Positions 49,501 to 61,500 of a stretch of DNA of 64,000 nucleotides are shown here, piece after piece (the first letter of the stretch is position 1; each line of letters starts with the position of its first letter). The notes under the pieces were generated by a model. The model was not told the DNA's origin. It searched no databases and saw nothing but the letters and a program-made list of their open reading frames with translations. The stretch spans positions 130,859-194,858 of the forward strand of contig NMRA01000136.1 in the NCBI GenBank assembly GCA_002633005.1, written 5' to 3'. This DNA is from Phoronis australis (Eukaryota; Phoronida; Phoronidae). Made by a program: the position numbers and the translations under genes.

Positions 49501-52500
49501 TACAAGAGGTTCTATTGTACTGAGCTTGTCCATCCAATATTGTTCTCTTTTGAGTCTGTGAGGGGTACTGGGGTGTTGGAGCTTTTCTTTTATTTGTACA
49601 GAAAGATCTTGAATATTATGGTTTTTGGAATTGAAATGATTACCTATAGTATCAGAAATGTTTTTATGTATTATGTTAAATCTATGATTACGAAACCAAG
49701 TTTGTAGATTATGTTGAGCTTGTCCTACGTATTGGATAGAACATTTTTTACAAGTTATAAGGTAAATAATATTGTTGGTGGTGCAATCAGAGTAATGCTT
49801 TATTTCAAAGTTTTCATTGGTTTGGGAAGACTGGAAAAAAGTTACACATTTTACACCTAGTTTTGTTACATTGTGTGTTGCCAATAGGTTTGTCAGCTTG
49901 GTGTATATTGTCAATATTAGCTTTAACTAAATAATTTTTTTAGATTTTTACATTTGCTCCAAGAAATTATAGGTGGATGTGGAAATAGGTTTTTCATTTG
50001 AGGGGAAATATGCAGCATGGAAAGATGTTTTCTGAAGACGTGGCTAATTCCGTTTCTACGTTAAAAAAGAGTATGATATGGTCAAGATATTGATTCCTCA
50101 ATATTTGCAAAATCATTGGAGATATTTCAATCTTGCCTGTATCTGCATGGTGTTAATAAACTTGGTTTGTGTATTCGTTTTACGGCTTGAAATTTTGAGA
50201 CATTATGTTCTCTTTAGTAGTTACAAGGTGCACACGCATTAAAATTAACACATTCGTTCAGTAGATGTGCAATAGTTCCTGTAACTGACACCAACCTGCT
50301 CCTGCCAGTTCCTTCACACCAAGTACAGTGCTGGTGGTGATGGTGTCCATGGTGATGGTGTCCATGATGATGGTCGCCGTGGTGATTAGCATGGTAGTGC
50401 TCATGAAAACCCCTGCCATTACAATGGTGGCAGAAAGTCTGGGTAAAACAGGAAAAAAAACAATATAAACTACACATTTATTATTCAATGATTACTAAGC
50501 ACGTAGCAAAAGCAATGGTGATGATTATGATCTATAAGAGAGATAAGAATGCAAGATCAAACTCAAAAAGCTAAAAAAAAAATTAAAAATGAAATGTGTT
50601 CTGCATTCAATACTGTTGTTATACACTATGAATAACTCAACTCTATGCAAACCTACAACAAAATGATCGTTGATATGTACCGCAACTATACTGTAACAAG
50701 ATGACCAATGCAAAAAGTTTTAACCTTCACCCACATTGTGTGTATCACACAAACAGCAACGACGGAAATGCTGCTTGTTTTTACAATATTCTCCAAGATG
50801 GAGTGACAATAGGTCTAGGACTCTCAAAACATCTACAAATGGCACAATGCAAGACATCTGCCAGCAAAGAGATGACGGCAACGTGCGTCCACGTACGTGG
50901 GCATACAAACATGTCACCAGTGCCTGACAGAGTGGTATAAAGATCACGTAACCATGGCCACAGGTAAGTACTTACCCTTCCAGCACCCAGACAGTGGTCA
51001 CACTGTATCTGGCCAGATGAGAAACAGGTATGGCAGGGCTGCAGGTAAAGGAGAATACACTCGTTACTAAACACAACATCTGAATTAAATGTTGCCAATA
51101 CTCAGCTCAAATANATTTGTTGTTTGTAAACTAGGTTTCTATTATATTTTACTCTGTGTCATCTCATTTCTTCATAATTTTAACCTGATCTCACCTGCTG
51201 TTTTCTTCTTTTGTTTTTCTGTTTTACAGTTATAAGCTCTTTATTAGTAATGTTAAGTTATAATAAAATGATGATTATCTTAGTCACAATAATATTGATA
51301 ATGTTATGAAATAAGGCAAATCAATATGTCAAAATTTCCATGATTTTATTGTGCTCAGGTGAGCACTATTAGGATATTGGTAGTGTATTAAACTATGTCA
51401 AACTTGTTTTATCCTTGGGCCTCTGAATGCATTTTCAGTTTAACTTTAAAAGTACAAAAAGTATATTGTTCTTAATGCAATGTATTTTAATCCCTGTTTT
51501 ATCATCGATAGCTGCCTGCAAAAGTGACAAATGTGCCGCCTTACAACCCCTTGGAAAAGAATGTGGCACCTCCCCCTGCAAACCAAACTAAGAAGCTGCC
51601 ATACAGCAAGGAAGAAACCACTACAGCAGCAGGTTGGGTTTACTTTTATCACTACAAGTAGACTTCTTGTTCTGTCTTCTTGCATTCATCAAGCAAGGTC
51701 AACGTTGTCTTGATTACATGAATGTTGATTTTTTATTTCCAAACATAGTCATTAAATGGAGCAATTGCTTGACAATCAAGGTTTCCCAATTTGACTCTTA
51801 CTGCAGCGAATAACATTTATCGAGTTTATGAATCAAACACTAACAATTAATATGCAATCATGGTGGAGATATTGAGGATTTATCTACTAAGCTGACACGA
51901 CAAGGCAGAGAACAACTTACAGAAGTGTTCATTGTGTTTTCTGCAGCGGAAATTGCATTCTATTAGGACGCCATAGTTGAAGGAGAAGTCCTTGTTTTGA
52001 GGAGCATGCAATGGAGTATGAAAAAAGTGGACATTTGTCTAGCTTTTGTGCCTTGCAAAAGAAATTTTGGAACTCACTGAATACAAAAACATCATTAGTT
52101 CTCAGTAAGATCTTTTTCTGGTACTGATATTTTGGAGTATTGAGTTTTTAACATTTTAAAAACCCAATAAATGTTATATTACTCATCATCACATAACTCA
52201 CCATTGCATAATTCATCATTGCACAACTCATTATCTCATAACTCACCATCACGTAACTCATCGTCACATAACTCATCAAATAACTCAATATTGCATAATG
52301 CATAACTCATTACATAACTCATCATCACATAACTCATCACAACTCATTATCACCTAACTCATCATCACACAACTCATCAAATAACTCAATATTGCATAAT
52401 GCATAACTCATTACATAACTCATCATCACATTACTCATCACAACTCATCATCACATAACTCATCATCACATAACTCATCATCACACAACTCATCAAATAA

Positions 52501-55500
52501 CTCAATATTGCATAATGCATAACTCATTACATAACTCATCATCACATAACTCATCACAACTCATCATCACCTAACTCATCATCGCACAACTCATCGCTCA
52601 ACTCGTCGTCACATAACTCATCATCACGTAACTGGTCATCACATAAGTCAACATCATATAACTCATCAGTCAAAAGTCATCACCTTTCCTTGGGTCTCGA
52701 CTACATGTCCATACATGCGCATATGTTGTCAAAGAAGTAAGTCCTAGTTTGCTTTTATCATGGTAGTACAGGTGACAAGTTAAGTCAGGTAGCATGTACA
52801 ATTAGTGAATTTTCATTGATTACACATCACGTCGGCACTCAGAGAAACAAAGCATTATTGAATGTTAATCACAGATCACATTTGAAAAGGCTGTTATCTC
52901 TTAGTTCTTTGGGGATATAAGATTACAACCTCCAGAACATTTTGTTGCTGTTGATAATTTTTTTAGTGATACATTACTAGTTATTTTCAGTAGCATACTT
53001 GATTGGTAGCACATCTTAATACAAAAGAGGTTTTTGTATTACCTTATTTTTTGTATTTCTTTTTGTAGAAATGAAGAAACCCAAAATATCAGCTGTTGGT
53101 GTTAATCCCCCCAGAGACAGGTCTGTAACTGGATGTTTTATCTATTTAGTATTGATATGTACATATTGTATTGCATGCTGACCTATTTATTATTTTTTTC
53201 CAGTTATCTTCATAAAAAGTCATGATACCTTTTTGTATGTATTTTCATGGGATCTTGGAAGTTTGGTACTTTGCTGCCAAAATTACATTGTAACCAAAAG
53301 GTAGAATCTCAGTTACCGTAATCGTTCGGGTTAACGCCCATGCTCAGTTAACCGCCCATCCCCGACTTTAAGTGGATTTTCGATTTAACCGCCCACTGCT
53401 CGGTTAACCGCCACCCTGCGATTTTTGAAGATTTCCAGTTAGGCGCCCACCTCTCGGTTAAACGCCCATCCCCGACTTTTAAAGAATGAAGATTTAGCGC
53501 CTAGTGCTAAGGAAACGCGCGATTGCCCGACTTTTAGAAAATGATCGATGATCACAATGAGTGCAACGACGCCGGGACTCCGAGACGGTGGTTTAGCAAT
53601 CTGAATTACAATACAGGTAACGAGTTATTGTCTTGGGTCATGAACTCACTTCAAAATATAATACTTGAACCTTTTTGTCACTTTATTTTCTTCCCTTGTT
53701 TGCAAAGTTTAAGAACGCCGCCGGTGTCAAAACCTCCGCTTTCAGCGACTTTGTCTGCCACGCTGAGTTTCCGTCTGCAGTGCACTAGATAAAACATATA
53801 TTCGAAAAAATCAGGCCAGAGAAATGTTACAATGGTTTTGCCAACCCTCCAAATTCTATTAAGGTGGGAAGCTCTCGTATTTTGAACAAATCTCACAACT
53901 CACGGAAAGATGTCAAATTCTCAATATTTTGATGAATATAACTGCCGGGTTATGGAGGATGTGGGGCGACTGAAGGGACACTGAGTACACGTGCCTTACT
54001 AGGTTACCGATTTCGTTGCTGCCTGTTGATTTCTGAATTCAAACGTTGGCAATTAAATGTATGTTTGTGTATAATCTTGAAGTAATAAAAAAAACGGCTA
54101 GTCAAATTTTGTTTTTCGCTTATTGCATCTCAGTCAAACTGCTTAGCAGATTTAACTAAAGTCGCTGGCTGTTCTTCATTCTTGCGTCAGCCTGCACGTA
54201 AGCGTGACTGTGTGAATTATCGTTTCCACATCCCCTTTTTAGCCATCCAGAATAATTTTGTTTATACATTGGCCGTTTTCAGCCTGAAATATGGTAATAG
54301 ACTTGACATCGCAGTTTTGGGGGACATTGGCAACGGAGGAATATCGTAAAGAACTGGGTCTTTCGTAACAACAGCTTAAAAGCACATAGTCACGCCCGTT
54401 TTTGTTACTTCGTCGGACTGTCGCTATGTGTGACTGATTTGTAGTGGTGCACGTGCGCAAGTTCCCACACTTTGGAGTGCTTGTTACCTTGACACACAAC
54501 ATGTGATTGACAGGTGACTCACACGTAGGCCCTACGTGCGTGCTGAATACCGCCACTATCTTTGGCCATAAAAAAAACGAGATGCATATTGAAAAAGGCC
54601 GTTATATTACTTGACGGCATTTCCAAGTCACGATTGTCAGCCGACTGAGACATTGTGCGATAACAGCGGGACTAAACAGTGCCGCAGTGCTATATTAGAA
54701 GTGATATAAATAGGATAATCTGGACATCTTGCATGAAAAATAAATGTTTTTCCACCACGAAGTTTGGTAAGGTGATCGTTTAGAATAATGAATTGAAACA
54801 TTGCTGTTTTCTGACATTTTGTAGCATATTTATGCAGTTGCTAGAAATTTTATTCTTGATCGACGACTGGCTCAACGACCCCCAATCCTTGTCTTACTTC
54901 TTTGCATAGCATGTTTGGCGCAACGGCAAGAGAGCAATGCCGGGCTGTCGAGATAAGACAGCTAGCTGCAGAACCATACGCTGAAAATGTCACTGAGTCA
55001 CGGAGTGTCAACTATAACATCCCGAACACAAAAAACAGCAGAGTTAAGTTTTTCAAACTTTTATCACAACCAATTTTAAAACTGCTCTCTGACTCAGAAC
55101 TTGACAGCTACACATAGTACGAGACTGTAACCATAAATTTGATGTCTGACCTCTGCAACACGTGAAGCTTGCACGCGCGCACTTAAGCAGGGTCACATCT
55201 TGAAACAGTTTTAATTCTAGTGGAGGCTGCGTGGTCGCTGGTCGTCTGCGCATCGCAGGACGGCACGGGGCTATTACTCAGCAATTTTGTAAATTTAATC
55301 GTAGTGAATGACTAATCTGAGGGCAAGAGAACCTTTGTTGGGATCATCCGCTGTTATGACGTTTTCACAGTCATTTAGCGACGTGACGATAAAGCTCTTT
55401 GAAAAGGGCTACGCGTTCCGAGTCTGATTGTCGTGTCGGGATTTAGATCGCCAGGTAAGATTAACCGCCCAGAGCGGTTGTCTGTCGTAATAAGCGCCCA

Positions 55501-58500
55501 TGTTCGGTTAACCGCCCATCCCCTACTTCAGGTGGATTTTCGATTTAACCGCCCACTGCTCGGTTAACCGCCCTCCCCCGATTTTTTGGATTCGCCAATT
55601 TAACCGCCCAGGGCGTTAACCCGAAAGATTATGGTAGGACGAAAATAATGATATCGCAAAAAATTGATTGTTGACATTTTTGAAAGGCTTCTAACATTCT
55701 TGTGCATCCTTCAATTTTTCTCAAAGAATTTGGCTGGTAGGCACAATATAAACATGGAAATTGGTGCTTCGTGTCTTTTTTATGAATAATAACAAATTAA
55801 CGTAAACTTCATTTATTCGTCCATACCGTGTCCAAATTTGATAAGAATTTGTCATACAGTAAATCATATTGCAGAAGACTAAAAATCTAATATAATTTTG
55901 AAGATGACTCATTTGTTTTCCATGACACAAATGGTTGTTTTGCACAATTCACACCAAAAAGTAATGATATCTTTCTTTTACAAATGTCAATTTTGATCAA
56001 CTTTCAACAGCTTTCTTGAATATTTATAAAAAGAAATATTGCATGACCACATTGTTTGTAAAATTTTAAATCAGTAGTGTAAAAAGTTCCCAGAGTAAGT
56101 AATGTTTGTTTTCAAGCTGGCATAAGCATTCGATATCTTCAAAATGTGATAGTTTGGTCTTTCAGTGCAAAGGTTGATGGCTTGAAAGTTATTATGGAAG
56201 GAAAGAAAGTCGCAGCTAGTGAAAATGAGGGTGACATCAAAGAAGTCCTTCAGGTAGACTAGCTATGAACTGTGAGAGATTTTATATTCACTAGTTGGCA
56301 CTAACAAAAATAGGCACCTCTTTTAACATCAGAATAGATTGAGAGCAGAAAGCAGTTCATCGGCATGTACATGTCTGTGGGCCAGGGCCTCATAACTGCC
56401 GTAATGCATGAGTTTATGCAAGTACAGCTGGTGTCACACTAGTGCCAGGTAGTAGATTTAAAGTTGCTCGTTAATCTAACAGCAAATATTTACTTTGGCA
56501 ATGCCTTTTAAATTGTTGGGGTTTTTTGTGCGTATAAAACGGTTCCGACAAACTTTGTTGGATGTGTAACTGGAGATTTAGGTATGTCTTTAGTTCTAAT
56601 CAAATTTTATTAACAACCATTTTGTCTAAAGAATGTGCTTACTACCTCAAGCCTGCTGCATGGTGTTCACTGGTTGAGGACTAACTACATGTTTAATGTA
56701 ACACTTAGTTACCCAAATACCCTAATCATGATGTGCATTACACAGCAGTTAACTAATAGTATGTAGGAGTACTCTTGCTAGTGCGGGTATCTCAAAAGAG
56801 CTCGTTGCAAACCGTCAAAGAAGCCAACTTTTGATTTAGACCACTTACCACTGTAGCGGTGATGTTAACTTGTTTGTAATCCAAATGAGAAGGAAGTGGT
56901 TCTTGCTGGAGACCATACACGCCATGACAAGCTAACTTGCAGAGCCTGGTCTTAAGCAACAATCAACTGTCATTTTTTTCCAATCCCAAAAAGTCGATTC
57001 TGATTTGCGAAAGCAGCAATTTGAGATCAATTTCAGAATGATAAGTAGCCAAAATCAAAAGCCAGTTTTTGTGACACAAGGCAGTTCATAGCAAATTTAC
57101 AGATTACGTTCACTTTTTGATTGCCGTTTCTTGAAATTATTTGTAATCTATTCAGGCGAATGATGTCAAGGACTCTACAACAAAGCTGGAGACAAGTGGG
57201 GATGACATTGTCCCGGAAACCAAGTCTTCCCTTCCAGAAACAGAGAAATTGATCAAACCAATGATAGCTGCTTATGCAGGGACAACGGGCAAGGTTGTGT
57301 ATGGAGCAAGGGAGCGACCCCCGCCTAGGCCTCGTTCTAAAATGAGTGGACGGAAGACTCCCAAGCATACTTTGGCTGGTCAGTTTTTGTTTTATTGTTT
57401 ACATTTGGAAATAAAAGTCAGATGAGAATAGATTACTTGGTCGATCACGTTCAGCGCAATCTTCAGTTCAGTCCTCTGAATTGGATGGGGATTTAAGGCA
57501 GTAGTACTTCACATTTTTTCACGAATTCTTTTCAATCCTCATGCAGTCAAATCACCATTGCTGTGCTGTTGAATGTTCAAATGAGGCATTTTGCTTAAAA
57601 AAAAGAATTTTGTTTTTCTTGTTGGTCTTTAAATTTAAAATTTATCTTTAGGTCAGTGGATTGAGTTGATCCATTCCTTTCAATGATATCGCCAAGATCA
57701 CAAATGCAAAGATTGAAATTGGAGATAATAATAACTTGGCTAGACAAGCTGTTATAAAAGTATAATTTCCAAGGAATGCCAAGTTCTTTGTTGTAATTGC
57801 TTGTTTGTGAACACTGCATGTATTGTCAGCCAGCCTTCCTCCCACAGGCGTTTTCATGGATACAATTTTCTTACAAACTGTAGCTTCTTGCTCATGCACC
57901 GCAATTCCTTTCTTACAACCAGACGTTTCTTTTCTCGTGAACCTCAGCTGTAGTATGCAAACTGTTTTGATACTTGGTAGGCTACTGTCTAATTTACATC
58001 TTATAACATAAAGTGTTTCTAATCCACAGGGTCGAGTGATGTCACCTTCACGCCCTCCTCACTGCGCAGTGCTTACATTGATCTGCCAGATGACACAAAA
58101 TATAGTTTGTACACAGAGTCAATGGTGGGTTCTGAATATGCCAAGAAAGGGGGGGTCAAGATGGCTAGACCTGAGGATGAAGATGATAGATCCAGCACAG
58201 CGAGCTCAGTAAGTATCTCAGTGGGGAAAGCGTCTACAAAGGTCAAGGGGTCATGTGGTCCCACAATAGAATATTTTGTAACAGTGTGTTAGGTTAGAGT
58301 AAAAGTTTGTGTTCGATTTCATATCATAGTTTTGTAATATTTATATGCCATTTACTATTCCGAGTGTGCTTGAAGTGTCATTAAAGATGAAGATCTTTGT
58401 ATTAGTGACATGAGCCAGTGACTGAATGGAAGTGCATAGGAAATGCTGCTGGTATTTGTTGGTTAATGGAAGCCTTGCTTATATTTACATTATTTGCTTG

Positions 58501-61500
58501 ATTTTGTTGCAGTTTTGAAAATTTTGGTATTTTTTAATTGAAAATCTGAGTTGTATGCGGCACTGATTTATTGGTGTGGGTAATACAAAGTATAGACGTA
58601 AAGTTACTTTTGTGTTCAGATGTATACTTATCGTGTTTGTTACATTTTAATGGCGAAATAGGTAAAACACTTTAAGATATTCAAATACTAATATATATTT
58701 TACCAGATTTTAAAGTGTTTTACCAGTTTCTACATTGTGTAATTTTATCCGATCTTGACATATGTCATTTTAACATGTGGATAAATGTCAGCCTGTCTAC
58801 TTTGAACAACGGAAGTACTTCAGTGCAGGAGTAAGAAAACAAAATAATGTTCATTTGTATTACTATGCACCGTTTTTCCCATAGAGCCATCTAAAATGAA
58901 TTGTCTAGACTGTGGTTTATTTAACCAAATTTTTGTAAAAAGAGATAACTAATAAAACTAAATGTACTTTTTTTCTCCACCAAACCGTTTGCAGCACCTG
59001 TTTTGTAGTTTACAAGAGATGATTTCTGCGGTAAAATGTCACCAATTTCGGACAAAGATGATTGTCAAAATTGACCTTTTTCATTTGTCAAAGACATTTT
59101 ATCATTGCTGTGATTGCCCACAGTTTCTCAGAGCATTGTCTGTTGGCATCCATGGTATAAAATTTCAAAATGGTGAAGAAGTTATTTTGTGATACTTTCT
59201 TTTTATGCAAAATGAAGAAATGTTTCCCTTGTCTGCCATATTGTGTCCTAAGTTGGTGAGATTTTACTGTAACTTGAATAGTCTGAAGGAACCATAACTG
59301 CACTAATATTTTGGTGGCTGCAATATGTGAAATATGGTTTGTTTATAGTTCTAGCTGACATGGGAGACAATTCTACATATCAGCATTGTCTGCCGGGTCT
59401 TTCATGAAACAAAGGCCACTTCCCAGAATACCGCAGAGCCCTCTCTGATTCTGTGGAATTTACCCAGAATGCACTTGGCCCACAGCTGCACACTGCACAC
59501 TGCTGCCATGTTAATCACTATTATTTTGCATTAAGATTAGTTTGGTATTTGTTACTAATAAAGTTTTATTGTTGCATGCGGTGGGTTACGATATAGACAT
59601 ATAAAAATTTTAGAAGCTGAGCAAGGCATGATAAATAATTCTTCACTTGTTTAGCGACCCTGCTTTTTGAAAACTGCAATGCAATTAGTACCTCTACTAG
59701 AAAGAGGGGCATTGAATTCAGGATGTGGTACTTGTGCTGCTTTGAAATTTTGATGATATTTTGTTTCATTGTTTTGTGTTGAATTTGCTACTAACAAGTA
59801 TCATGTTAATCTAGATACTCAACAAGTGGATATCTGACTTTCTGTAAGTTTTCCTTATAATTTTTTCGCAATGCACTCCAAGAGTTTACACTTCTTGTAA
59901 GCTTTGACGTAACACATAGGCGATGCAGATGCAATAAAAATGTCAATAAGCATACTCAGTGAGAAAACATGCCTTCTATTTCAAAGTACAAATCATTTTC
60001 GAGATACCTTTGTTAATTTTTTTGTGTTATCTTTCTGTTTACCCATGATTGTATTTCACCAAATTTTATTCTTGTTACTTGAATTGTTTCTACAAATCTT
60101 CATGCATCACAAATCTTCTGGAACTCTTCACATATTAATAATTTTCTTGTAGTAATTAATAAACTTACTGTACATTAGTTGGGTGTTTAATTCAATTTTA
60201 GTAATACGGGATGCATTGACCATAGAACTTACACTGTCTTGAAAGAATAAAGTACATTGTCACACTGCCATCAAGTTGCACCGGATAATTTTGTGTTCAC
60301 ATGGTCACTTGCCCAAACCATCTAACCTTGAAAACAATTCGTACCAGGACTATTTTTCTGTCTGGACATGGCTTATCAGTTGTCGCCAGCATCTGTGCTA
60401 AACAGCTAGAATTTATTCCTTCATTTACAGATTAAGTCAGTGAAAGAGTTAATGGAAGAAGCCAAATCTATAGCGTCGAGCAGCCATGTTCCTAAACCAC
60501 CAGCTATTTCAAAGAGAGGATCAAATGTCTCCAAGAAAGCCCCCACCCACGTTCCTGTGAAGAAAAAGAAAAGTTTGTATAGTTGTTCAAATTTTCTGTT
60601 TTGCAGTTAATGCATTGTGTTTTTAACTTATAACTTGAAAAAATGATTAGCTTAAACTTGGAAAGGGATGTGGCAAATTCTCTTGGTCTATAATGTACTG
60701 ATTGGAATTATTGTTTACTTGTGAAATCTGGTTTGAGTTGTTGATATTGGTTGTTTCGTGTTTTGAATCATTTGTAACATTTTGATGGTATTGTTCAGTG
60801 TTTAAAATTTGTTCTTTTCAATTATTTAATTAGTATAAGTGCAATAATCTTAGTACACCTTCTGTCAAGAAAAACTTTTGATTTAGGCCACGTACCGGTA
60901 TAAAATTAAAATCAGTCTCATCTTATTCCTTACTGTGATTTTAAAAGAAGTGACAGTTTGTTGCTGCTACATACCTGGCATTTGCCTGTCACAGCTGCCA
61001 AAGCAATATGGAAGTCGGCAATTTCAGGCACTTTTAAATGCAACTTACTTAAAATGAATGCTTAGATTATGTTGACCTTGCTTTGTAAGAGCAAATGCGA
61101 CTGTGATGAAAGTTGTTTTGATGCCAGAATGTGGTTTATAGTGGCTTTAATAAAATCACTTGACAAGTGTGAACAATGTCTTCAAAAAGTTTAAAAATAA
61201 GTCTTCTATCGCTTTTAGTTATACTCAATGCATGAGGTTATATTCAAAGACAAAATTGCAGTGATATGTCTTATGCCATTTTTTCACTAAAAAGGTATAA
61301 AGAAATAAATTAAAAATGTGTATTGCATTAACCCTAATGTTTTTTATGAACTCATCCATGATTTGTGACATTGTGCAGAGATGATCTCATGTTAAACTCT
61401 TTGGCAGGTACTTTGAGTGAAAAACCTGTAACAAAGAAAAGTGAAGAACGTTCGGTGGACGAGATCATAGCATCACTGCGGACAATGTCAGAAGGAGGCA

